In this document: positions 10,239 through 18,400 of the stretch, in pieces
How positions within the stretch are numbered: position 1 is the first letter of the stretch
Layout of the letters: the number at the start of each line of letters is the position of its first letter
Assembly: GCA_029555885.1 (NCBI GenBank)
Contig: JAKPQT010000315.1
Coordinates: forward strand, 1 to 35,931
Length of the DNA: 35,931 nucleotides
From: Chloroflexota bacterium
GTDB taxonomy: Bacteria; Chloroflexota; Anaerolineae; CG2-30-64-16
Reading direction: 5' to 3'
The notes under the pieces: generated by a model
Databases searched by the model: none
What the model saw: the letters and a program-made list of their open reading frames with translations, nothing else
Told to the model about the DNA's origin: nothing
Program-made: the position numbers and the translations under genes

Positions 10239-11657
10239 TTAATCCGGCACGGGTTCGCCGGCCGTCTCATCCTGAAATACCCAGTCATCAGGCGCAAAGA
10301 CCTCGGGATGACGCTGCGCCCACGCGCGGCGCGCCTGCGCGACCACGAAGATAGAACCGGTGACGCAGATCAGGTCATCCGGCCCGGCCCAGGCCAGGGC
10401 CTCGGCCAGCGCACTTTCCAGATTCGGCTGCACGCTGATGGGACAGCTCCCGCTGACTTCGCGCACCAGGTCCGCGAGTTGCGCGGTGTTCGCCGAGCGG
10501 GGATGGCCGCTGCGGGTGACAATCACCTTGTCCGCCGGCGGGTAGCCCGTCTCTTCCCGGCTGCCCAGGAAGGTCTTGAGCATCCCGATAATATCCTTGT
10601 CGGAAGATGCGCCGAAGATCAGGGCCAACTGCTTGCGCGGGGGCTGGGGGAAATAGGTCGCCAGCGCGGCGCGCAGTTTTTGGGCGGAATTGTCGTTGTG
10701 CGCGCTGTCCACCACCAGCGGCGGCCGCGCATTGAGCAGTTCGAAGCGGCCCGGCCACTGCGCGGTTGCCAGCCCCGTGCGCAGCGCGTCGTCCGTGATA
10801 TTCAACCCCTGACCGCGCAGCTCGTACAGCATGGCAATTGCGGTCGTGGCATTATCGCGCTGGTGGCGCCCCAGCAGGCCGATGCGCAGGTCGTCCAGCC
10901 GCAGGCCAGCCGGCCCCTGCACAGAGAAGGTCTGCCCGCTCAGGTCCGCATTACCCTTCTCCCACTGCCAATCCCTGCCGACCACGACCAGTCGCGCGCC
11001 GGTGTCATGGCATACACGCTGGATGACCGCCATCGCCTCGGGCTCCTGCGGCGCGCTGACCAGCGGCACGCCGGGCTTGATGATGCCGGCCTTCTCGAAC
11101 GCGATGAGCGACAGCGTATGGCCCAACAACTCGACATGGTCGTAGCTCAGGCTGGTGATGCCCGCGACCGCCGGGTGAACGACGTTGGTCGCATCCAGCC
11201 GGCCGCCCAGCCCCACTTCGAGCACGGCCCATTCGACGCCCTGCTCCGCAAAGTGCTGGAATGCCAGCGCGGTCATTACCTCGAACGCCGTGATGCCCGG
11301 CGTCGCCTCGATGACGGGCTTGCAGCGCTCCAGCAAGTCGACCAACTCGGCCTTCGTCATCAGCCCGCCGTTCAGGCGGATGCGCTCGCGAAAGGTGTGC
11401 AGGTGAGGGGAGGTGTACAGCCCCGTGCGATAGCCCGCAGTTCGCAGCACCGATTCGACCATCGCCGACGTCGAGCCTTTGCCCTTCGTGCCCGCGATGT
11501 GGACGCAGCGGAAGCGCTCATGCGGCCGGCCCAATCCTTCCAGGACTTGCTCCATCCGGCTGAGGTCGAAGGTGACGGCGTTGTAAGGGTAGCGCGCCTG
11601 TTTCTCGTAATTGACGTAACCGAAGATGTACTCCAGAGCATCCTGGTAGCGGCCCAT
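10239..11657 (-). CDS. folC: Dihydrofolate synthase / folylpolyglutamate synthase
   Basis: This 472-residue Mur-ligase-family enzyme adds glutamate to dihydropteroate and to folates in the cytosol. The ATP loop is HIAGTKGKGST (residues 53-63). It is followed by SPHLHTFRERIRLNG, EVGLGGRLDATN and SYDHVELLG, all hallmarks of FolC. The C-terminal ligase domain includes VVDSAHN. The frame is open far upstream into the divergent gene, but ATG 11657 has an AGGAG site and lies 17 nt after the predicted transcription start, and the family's N-terminus (YEKQ plus a Y-P segment) begins there. It heads the minus-strand run toward lon. Confidence 0.96.
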   Translation of the reverse strand: MGRYQDALEYIFGYVNYEKQARYPYNAVTFDLSRMEQVLEGLGRPHERFRCVHIAGTKGKGSTSAMVESVLRTAGYRTGLYTSPHLHTFRERIRLNGGLMTKAELVDLLERCKPVIEATPGITAFEVMTALAFQHFAEQGVEWAVLEVGLGGRLDATNVVHPAVAGITSLSYDHVELLGHTLSLIAFEKAGIIKPGVPLVSAPQEPEAMAVIQRVCHDTGARLVVVGRDWQWEKGNADLSGQTFSVQGPAGLRLDDLRIGLLGRHQRDNATTAIAMLYELRGQGLNITDDALRTGLATAQWPGRFELLNARPPLVVDSAHNDNSAQKLRAALATYFPQPPRKQLALIFGASSDKDIIGMLKTFLGSREETGYPPADKVIVTRSGHPRSANTAQLADLVREVSGSCPISVQPNLESALAEALAWAGPDDLICVTGSIFVVAQARRAWAQRHPEVFAPDDWVFQDETAGEPVPD

Positions 11658-11680
11658 AGCACACTCCTCTCTAAACCGCC

Positions 11681-11709
11681 ATTGTAATGCACTGAAGGCA
11701 AAATACCAA
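11681..11709 (-). promoter_or_regulatory. Sigma70-type promoter for folC
   Basis: On the minus strand, TTGGTA (11709-11704) and TACAAT (11686-11681) are separated by exactly 17 nt. Transcription would begin near 11674 and give a leader of about 17 nt carrying the AGGAG site. It is back to back with the plus-strand promoter at 11744-11772. Confidence 0.7.
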
Positions 11710-11743
11710 GCATAGCCGGCTTTGCTCACACAGCCCGGCGACA

Positions 11744-11772
11744 TTGCACATAAACTGTTGGAGTGGCATAAT
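11744..11772 (+). promoter_or_regulatory. Sigma70-type promoter for the 947-residue membrane protein
   Basis: TTGCAC (11744-11749) and CATAAT (11767-11772) are separated by 17 nt. The expected transcription start near 11779 is almost at the GTG start codon (11781), so the message would be leaderless or nearly so. Confidence 0.65.
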
Positions 11773-11780
11773 CTGGTAGG

Positions 11781-14624
11781 GTGATAAGCCCAATTCCACC
11801 TTCGAGGCCTCTCTTGCGCAAGCATACCGTCGTCCTGCTGGCCTATCTGATCCTGGCGCTGCTGTTGACCTTCCCACTCGTTGCCCACTTCACCAGCCAC
11901 GTGCCCGGCGACGGCATCGATGACCCTTCCCTCGCGTGGAATCTGTGGTGGGTCAAGCACGCGCTCGTGGACCAGCCGCAGAATCCCTTCGATTGCACAT
12001 GGCAGTTCTGGCCGGTCGGCATCAACCTCGCCTTCTACACCCTTACTATCCTCAACGGCATGCTCAGCATCCCGCTGCAGACCGCTTTCAACGTGATTAC
12101 GGCCTACAACATCCTGCTGCTGTCCTCCTTCGTCCTCGGCGGCTTCGGTGCGTACTTGCTGTGCCTGAACGTGCTCGCACCTTCGCGCTCTTCGCGCTTC
12201 GCGTCCTCCGGTCCTTCGCGCCTTCGCGTTCCAGATGCCGCGGCGTTCCTTGCCGGCGCCCTCTACGCATTTGCCTCGGCCAAGCTGTTCTACGCCGCGC
12301 TCGGCCAGGGCAACATCGCCAGCTCGCAGTGGATTCCCTTCGCCGCGCTCTACATCCTGCGCACCGCGCGGCCCGGTGGCCGCGTCCGCGATGCCGCGCT
12401 GGCCGCGCTGTTCATCGTCCTCCAGGCCTACGCGGAGCTGACCTACGCCTCGTTCCTGATCATCTTCGCGGTGCTGGCGGCTGTGTGGTACCTCATGAGA
12501 GCGACGAGAAACCAAGGACGAAGGATAAGAGGCGACCAAGAACGAAAGAGGAAGGAAGAAGGCCGGTCGCTAATCTTCAATCTTCAATTCTCAATCTTCA
12601 ATCTGGTGTTCCGTTTCGCACTCCTCGCTGGCCTGTTCGGCATCGGCATCGCACCGGTCTTGTTGAATATGCTGCCCGACCTCGCAGCGGAAGGCGACTT
12701 CTTCACGGCGGGCGGCGGCTTTGCCGACCTTTTCTCCGCCGACCTGGCGGGCTACGCGCTGCCGACGCAACTGCACCCGCTACTGGGTGACATCGTACGC
12801 GGCTGGTCGAGTCGCGTTGCGGCAGGGCAGACGGGCGCGCAGTTCCCGGTGGACAAGGGGCAGCACATCTACGTGGGTTACACGGCGCTGGCGCTGGCCG
12901 TCATCGGCGTGTGGCACGGCCGGCGGCGGAGCGCGACCTGGTTCTGGGTGACAGCGACCGTCCTGTTCTTTCTGCTGACCCTCGGCCCGAGCCTGCGCGT
13001 CGCGGGGCACGACACGGGCATTCCGCTGCCGTTCCGTATCATGGAGCAGCTGCCCTTCTTCAAGGGCAATCGTTATCCCAGCCGCTATAGCGTCATGTTG
13101 CTCGCCAGCCTCGCGCCCCTGGTCGCGCTCGGCGCGGCGGCTCTGCGGCGGACATTCCAGGCCGGGTTGCCGTCCCCTGCCAGGCGGGTTCTGCCGCTTC
13201 TTCTGCTGCCGCTCCTGCTGTTCGAGCATCTGTCCGCGCCCCTGCCAGTGTTCGACCTGCGCGTGCCGACGCTGTACCAACGCGTTGCGGAGGCGCCGGG
13301 CGACTTCACGCTGCTGGAGCTGCCGCTCGGCTGGCGCAACGGCGCGCGGGTGGCGGGCAAGCAGGACATCCTCATCATGCAGCAGCTCTGGTACCAGTCG
13401 GAGCACGACAAGCGGCTGCTCGGCGGCAACACCTCGCGCAATCCGGAATTCAAGTTCCAGTATTTTAGCGAGGACCCGACGCTCGCTCGGCTCATCGCGC
13501 TCACTAACGCGGCGGACCTGCCCCAGCATACTGCGCTGCGCAACGCGCTGGCTGCCACGCCCGTGACGGAGGCCGACCGGACGCGGGCGCGCGCCTGGGC
13601 CGCGTTCCTGAACATCCGCTATGTGATGGTCCACCGCGACAAGCTGCCGCCGGAGGCGGAACAGGCTGCGCGCGACCTGCTGGGCCTGGAGCCGGTCGCG
13701 GAGGACGGCCCGCTGGCGCTCTATGCGCTGGCCGGCGAGACGCCCGTCCCGCAGGTCTTTGCACCCGCGACTGCACAGGGCCGGATGATACTGGCCGAGG
13801 GGTGGAGCCCGCCGCCGGTCATGGCCGGTGAGTCCGCTGAGTCCGCCGAGGTGTATGCGCAGCGCGCCGAAGTGCGCCTGCTCCTGCCGCTGCCGCGCGC
13901 AGACGCAGTTTTGTACCTGGATGGCTGGTCGTTGGCGCCGGACCAACGCGTGACGGTTGTGGTGGACGGTCGGGTGGCGGGCGTCCAACCGCTGCCGGAA
14001 TCGCCTGTGACGCTGGCCTTCGCCCTGCCAGCCGATCCGGCGCGGCCCGCGCTGAGCGATGTGCGTCTGCGGTTCGCGGCCACGACTTCGCTGCGCACCT
14101 GGGGCCAGCGGTTGAGTGCAGCCGGGCCGGTGGGCCTGCTCGTGCGCAGCGCGGGCCAGGAGACGGGCGACCTCGCGCACATCTACGTGGACGGCGTGGA
14201 ACAGGCGCCCGGCGGCCGCGGCTACAATCTCGTCGCGCTGGACGGCCGGGATGGGACGATCTTTGCTGCAGCCAGCTTCGACACCCACGCTGACCCGGCC
14301 GCAAATGCGCGGCTGGCGCAGTGGGTGGCCGCGCTCCCTGCGGACACATGGGTCGCAGGCGCGGTGCGCGACGAGGCATCGCTGAACCTGAACGATGAGG
14401 GTGTGGCCGCGCTGCGTTCGCTGGGCGTGCAGGCCGACCTGCGCGGGCGCTTCCGGTGGGGCCATGCGTTCATCGGGCGGGCGGGCGCCGGCGCGACACC
14501 AGCCACCGAGATGCTCGATGGCTGGCGCGTGGCTGAGGTAGTTTTCCGTCTGCGAGTCAGCAGCCCGGATGTCGCCGCCGCCCTGGGTGGGGTGCGGATC
14601 GAAAACCGGCTGATCGACAAATAA
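11781..14624 (+). CDS. Multi-pass membrane protein with C-terminal ILEI/FAM3-like domain
   Basis: This 947-residue protein has about ten membrane helices in its first half, of the YfhO/GT-C-like type (first loop PGDGIDDPSLAWNLWWVKHA), and a large extracytoplasmic half. Residues about 812-911 read as an ILEI (FAM3/POMGNT1 stem-type) domain: GYNLVALDGRDG, FDTHADP, LPADTWVAGAVRDEASLNL and the end GHAFIGRAGAG. That fold is associated with carbohydrate binding. A role in lipid-linked glycan transfer is inference. Two loops between helices are translated repeats: a CTTCGCG-rich segment (residues ~134-152) and an AATCTTCAATC-type segment (~240-275). The GTG start is chosen as the first one after the promoter; a later start is possible but would clip the first helix region. 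Confidence 0.82.
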   Translation: MISPIPPSRPLLRKHTVVLLAYLILALLLTFPLVAHFTSHVPGDGIDDPSLAWNLWWVKHALVDQPQNPFDCTWQFWPVGINLAFYTLTILNGMLSIPLQTAFNVITAYNILLLSSFVLGGFGAYLLCLNVLAPSRSSRFASSGPSRLRVPDAAAFLAGALYAFASAKLFYAALGQGNIASSQWIPFAALYILRTARPGGRVRDAALAALFIVLQAYAELTYASFLIIFAVLAAVWYLMRATRNQGRRIRGDQERKRKEEGRSLIFNLQFSIFNLVFRFALLAGLFGIGIAPVLLNMLPDLAAEGDFFTAGGGFADLFSADLAGYALPTQLHPLLGDIVRGWSSRVAAGQTGAQFPVDKGQHIYVGYTALALAVIGVWHGRRRSATWFWVTATVLFFLLTLGPSLRVAGHDTGIPLPFRIMEQLPFFKGNRYPSRYSVMLLASLAPLVALGAAALRRTFQAGLPSPARRVLPLLLLPLLLFEHLSAPLPVFDLRVPTLYQRVAEAPGDFTLLELPLGWRNGARVAGKQDILIMQQLWYQSEHDKRLLGGNTSRNPEFKFQYFSEDPTLARLIALTNAADLPQHTALRNALAATPVTEADRTRARAWAAFLNIRYVMVHRDKLPPEAEQAARDLLGLEPVAEDGPLALYALAGETPVPQVFAPATAQGRMILAEGWSPPPVMAGESAESAEVYAQRAEVRLLLPLPRADAVLYLDGWSLAPDQRVTVVVDGRVAGVQPLPESPVTLAFALPADPARPALSDVRLRFAATTSLRTWGQRLSAAGPVGLLVRSAGQETGDLAHIYVDGVEQAPGGRGYNLVALDGRDGTIFAAASFDTHADPAANARLAQWVAALPADTWVAGAVRDEASLNLNDEGVAALRSLGVQADLRGRFRWGHAFIGRAGAGATPATEMLDGWRVAEVVFRLRVSSPDVAAALGGVRIENRLIDK
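12181..12234. repeat. CTTCGCG-rich repeat translated in frame
   Basis: Five CTTCGCG or near-identical units lie in about 52 nt. They encode a Ser/Arg-rich stretch (PSRSSRFASSGPSRLR) between two membrane helices of the 947-residue protein. The unit matches the arms of the inverted repeat at 928-992. The insertion keeps the frame and falls in a loop. Confidence 0.65.
12496..12606. repeat. Purine-rich plus AATCTTCAATC-type repeat translated in frame
   Basis: A GAGA/AAGG-rich stretch (12496-12570) is followed by TAATCTTCAATC-type units (12571-12604). Together they encode a very basic loop (RNQGRRIRGDQERKRKEEG) and then IFNLQFSIFNL before the next membrane helix. The base composition and codon use differ sharply from the flanking GC-rich gene, and the same unit is intergenic at 2642-2666. 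Confidence 0.6.
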
Positions 14625-14631
14625 TTAGCAG

Positions 14632-14660
14632 TTGCTTTTTGTGCCAGCCTGTGCTATAAT
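14632..14660 (+). promoter_or_regulatory. Strong sigma70-type promoter pointing antisense into the LysM gene
   Basis: TTGCTT (14632-14637), a 17-nt spacer and TATAAT (14655-14660) are preceded by the extended -10 TGC. It lies just after the stop of the 947-residue gene and fires toward the 3' end of the LysM gene on the other strand. The transcript would start near 14667, where an ATG opens a 115-codon frame that is antisense to LysM and looks non-coding. Confidence 0.6.
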
Positions 14661-14711
14661 GGTGCCATGTTCGCGCGTAAGGTCACTCATGTAACGACCG
14701 GTCAGCCACCC

Positions 14712-14727
14712 TCTCACCACGGTGAGA
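14712..14727. other. Short hairpin at the LysM gene stop
   Basis: TCTCACC (14712-14718) pairs with GGTGAGA (14721-14727) across a 2-nt gap, overlapping the LysM stop codon. It could be part of a terminator for the minus-strand gene, but it lacks a T-tract and is short. Confidence 0.3.
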
Positions 14728-15166
14728 CGGTCGATTCAATGGCCGGTGTGGGCGGGGGTGGCAGCTCTTCGACCTGCGGAGCTGGGGTCGCCACCGGGAC
14801 CGGCGTCGGGTATGTTGTGCGGCTGAGCGGCACGTATCGGGGTACAGCGGCTACCGGTAAAATGAGCCTCTGCCCGATGAGGATAAGGTCGGAGCGCAGG
14901 CGGTTCATGCGCTTGATGGTGGCTACGCTTACCCCGCACCGCCGTGAGATGATGGACAGGGTGTCGCCGCGGCGGACGATGTACACCGGCCCGCAGACCT
15001 GGGCCAGAACCTGAGGGAGCTGTTGAGGCTGCTGAAGCGTGAGCGAGTGAGTCTGTACATCGATGGCGCGAGCAGGCAAGGCACTCCTGGCCCCGACCGG
15101 CGCGACCAGGACTCCAATATTGATCGCAATGACCGTTACGCTGATACGTACAAATTTGCTGTTCAT
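14714..15166 (-). CDS. Secreted LysM-domain protein
   Basis: This is a 150-residue exported protein. The N-terminus is a signal peptide or anchor (residues 5-30, ISVTVIAINIGVLVAPVGA). One LysM peptidoglycan/chitin-binding motif spans about 61-104 (VYIVRRGDTLSIISRRCGVS, then NRL and LILIGQRLILP). The tail is Pro/Thr-rich and low in complexity (TPVPVATPAPQ, PPPPTPA). No hydrolase domain is fused. ATG 15166 is preceded by GAGG and begins the signal peptide; the longer open frame lacks one at its front. It is divergent from the sensor gene and has an unusually long predicted leader. Confidence 0.85.
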   Translation of the reverse strand: MNSKFVRISVTVIAINIGVLVAPVGARSALPARAIDVQTHSLTLQQPQQLPQVLAQVCGPVYIVRRGDTLSIISRRCGVSVATIKRMNRLRSDLILIGQRLILPVAAVPRYVPLSRTTYPTPVPVATPAPQVEELPPPPTPAIESTVSPW

Positions 15167-15407
15167 GGGTCCACCTCGGCCTGCCTCTTCATTCCAGATA
15201 GCCGGAGCTATGGATGGCAACAGGTCGGTGTGGCCGCCTGGCTCTACAGCGGGACCGCATGGATCCTGACAGCTTGGTTGTACAGATTGCAATGCCGGGG
15301 AGGTCAGTCCGTAATACGGCGCCCTTTCGTTGATCAGAAAGCGTCATCACCATGTAGAACCGGGCCGACGGGCAACAGAGCCCTGTTAGCCCCTGCTACT
15401 AGAAAAT

Positions 15408-15436
15408 AGTATAGCATACTTTCTGGGTTTTTGCAA
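15408..15436 (-). promoter_or_regulatory. Extended -10 promoter for the LysM gene
   Basis: On the minus strand, TTGCAA (15436-15431), 17 nt, and TATACT (15413-15408) with TGC just before the -10 form a strong promoter. The start near 15401 leaves a leader of about 235 nt before the LysM ATG. I could not match that leader to a known riboswitch. The dyad AGTAT-AGC-ATACT (15408-15420) overlaps the -10 and is a candidate operator that could also affect the divergent sensor gene. Confidence 0.6.
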
Positions 15437-15458
15437 CCGTTCGCTGCAGGATGAAGCC

Positions 15459-18400
15459 ATGTTTGCCATTTTTAAGCTCCAGCCCTTGAATAGTCTGCTG
15501 GCGCGACTAGTATTGTCCGCTATCATTACGGTGGGCATTACGGCCGTCGCTCTCACCCCGGGCAGCCGCGCGGCGGATACCCCCGAAACTCTTTGGGAGA
15601 CCTTCGCGGCCGGCAGCGGCATCCTCTCCGGCAACGTCTTTGCCATTGTGCCGGATCACGATGGCGCGCTCTGGTTTGGAACGGAGGCCGGCGCCAGCCG
15701 CTACAATGGCCGCTGGCAGTCCTTCACCACGGGCAACGGACTGCCTGGGGCCAGCGTGCGGGCCATCGCCCAGACAAAGGATGGTGCAGTCTGGTTTGCG
15801 ACGCAGGCCGGGCTGGCGCGGCGCCCTCCGGACGGAGAGTGCTGCGAAAAGTGGACCGTAGCAGAAGGCTTGCCGGGCAATGACCTGCATACGCTGACCG
15901 TGGCGCCCGTCTCCCCATTGGGCGGCGAGGCACAGGGCGTCTGGGTGGGCACGAGCCAGGGGCTGGCGTACGTGGAAGGTGACCAGGTTATCGTAGACTC
16001 GCCCATGCCGGGCGCTGATATCGTTGCGAGCCTGGCCGATCCCAACGGCGACCTCATCGTTGGCGTCAACGGCAGCGGCGTTTGGCGCCGCAGAGCACAG
16101 GACGGCTGGCAGCGGCTCGATGATGGAACCCTGGTGCTGGGCCCGCGCGCCGCGTTGATGCGCGATACCGCGGGTCGGCTGTGGGTCGGCACACGAAACG
16201 GCGTGATCTACCAGGACGGCGAGACCTGGGGGCGCTTTCCGCTGAAGGCGGATGACACAGGGCTGGAGGTCTACGCGCTCACGCCGGATGGCGAAGGCGG
16301 GCTATGGGTCGGCACGAACGAGGGGGTGTTCTACGCGGCTGATTACGAGCAGGGTGGACTGCCCGTCGTGCAGCACCGCGCGCGACAGAATGGCCTGGTG
16401 AATGACTACGTGCGTGTGGTCACTGTGGATCAGGATCGCGGCGTCTGGCTAGGCACCATCGCGGGCGTCAGCCGTCACTTCGGCCTCGTCTGGCAGGTGG
16501 AGCGTGACCCTGCGCTGGAGCAACAGCGCATCAACGCCTTGCTGCTGGACAGCGCAGGCCGCACGTGGGCCGGGACCGAGCTCAACGGCCTGGCCGTGCT
16601 GCAAGAGGACCGGTGGGAGCACCTGACCAGCCAGAACGGCCTGCCGGATGACCGCATCGTCTCGCTCTACGAGGACAGCGCTGGCCGCATCTGGGTCGGC
16701 ACGCTCACCGCGGTCGGGTACTGGCAGAACGGCGAGGGCTGGCGTTTTTTCGACGCCGCCACGCCGGGGCTGGCGGGCGTGCCCGTCTATGACTTCGAGC
16801 AGGACGCGCGCGGCAGCCTCTGGCTGGCAACGGAACGGGGGCTCAGCCAATGGAACGAGGCGGACGGCTTTGCAGCAGTCGACAGACTGGCGGGCACGCG
16901 GGTCAATGCGCTGTTTCATGCGCGCGACGGTGCGCTGTGGTTCGGCACGGTGTCCGAGGGCGTGTTTCGCCTGGACGGTGACCGCTGGGAGACTGTGACC
17001 GGAGCGGAGACGGCGCAGCTCAACGATGTGGTTGTGAACGGCATCGGCCAGACTGACGACGGCAGCCTGTGGGTCAGCAGCTACAACAATGGCCTCTGGC
17101 GCCTGCGGGACGGCGGCTGGGAGCGCATGGATGGCGAGCTGCCCAGCCCCAAGTTGCTGTCGCTGCACGCCGCCGGGACCAACCTGTGGGTCGGGTCGCG
17201 CCAGGGCCTGTCGCGTTTCGATGGCCGGACATGGCAGAACTATGCGGGCGACATTCTTCCCGCTGCCTCGATCTACGCCCTGAGCCTGGACGGTGCGGGC
17301 GGCGCATGGATCGGCTCCAGCACGGGCCTCGCGCACTATCGCCCGGACCGGTCGGCGCCCTGGGTGCGGGTGGATTCGGTGAACCTGCTGCGCGCGGCCG
17401 ACGGCACCTTCCGACTGGCCGGCAATACGCTGGAGGACCTGCGCCTGCTGGCCGGTGACCTGACGACGCTTGACCGGTCGCTCATCTTCCTGACCGAACT
17501 GCGCGGCCTGGATACTGCTCCGCGAGTCTTCGAAGATGCTCAGATCACGGGGTATCGTGACACTGCGCTGCCGGCAGGCACGCACACCTTGCGCATCACG
17601 GCGCGGGATACGGCCTTCAACTACTCCGAGCCGGTAGATCTCACGCTCATCGTGCCGAAATTGGTCCGCTTGCCGGGCGGTGCGCTCGTGCGCGCCGATG
17701 CGCTGTACGCGGTCCTCGGCATCGGCGGCATCGTGGTCGTGGCGTTGAGCGTCACTGGCGGCGCAGGGTTGCGCGCCCGCGCCCGGGCGCGCCGGCTGAG
17801 CGCGGAGATGGCCGTCCGGCAGCGCGAGGCGCTCGAACGCGCCTTCAACCCCTATGTGTCCGGCGAACCTATCCGCGACACCAGCATGTTCTTCGGTCGG
17901 GAGGACCTGGTGCAGCGCATCTTCAACGCCCTGCATCAAAACAGCATCATGATTCACGGCGAGCGGCGCATGGGCAAGACCACGCTGCTGTATCAACTGG
18001 CGACGCAACTGCGCAACGCGGAGGACCCGGAGTGGGCGTTCATCCCGGTGTACGTGGACCTCGAGGGGACGCCGCAGGAGCGCTTCTTCCATCACCTGAT
18101 GGATGCCATCTGGGGGGTGCTCCAGGCCTACACGGCGGGCGGCGCGCCCGCGCTGCGCTTCGCCATTCTGACACCGGAGCAGTACACCGACCGCGAGTTT
18201 GCTGTGGACCTGCGGGTCCTGCTCGACCGGGTCAAGCGGGTCGTCGCCCCGCGCAAGGCGCGTGTTATCCTGCTGATGGACGAGATGGATGTCATCAGCA
18301 GCTACGACACCCTGGCGCAACAACAACTGCGGCGCATCTTCATGAGCCCGCTCGCGGCAAACCTGGGTGCGGTGGTGGCCGGTATCCAGATCAGCAAGGA

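Noticed and set aside
13820..13852. GAGTCCGC tandem units coding ESAESAE in the 947-residue protein
   Set aside because: Only two to three short units are present; they may be a further repeat type but chance cannot be excluded.
12780..14465. A 561-codon minus-strand frame opposite the 947-residue protein
   Set aside because: No motif, Arg/Gln-rich, and the plus-strand product has membrane helices and an ILEI-like domain.
14667..15014. A leaderless 115-codon gene downstream of the promoter at 14632-14660
   Set aside because: It is fully antisense to the LysM gene, has Gly/Thr/Arg-rich low-complexity sequence and no homology I recognise. An antisense RNA is a better reading.
15167..15401. 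Known riboswitch (c-di-AMP or c-di-GMP) in the LysM leader
   Set aside because: I could not find the conserved motifs of either class by eye, so I only report a long leader.
16449..18326. A 625-codon minus-strand frame opposite the sensor gene
   Set aside because: It has no domain and low-complexity composition, while the plus strand has fourteen propeller repeats and an ATPase.
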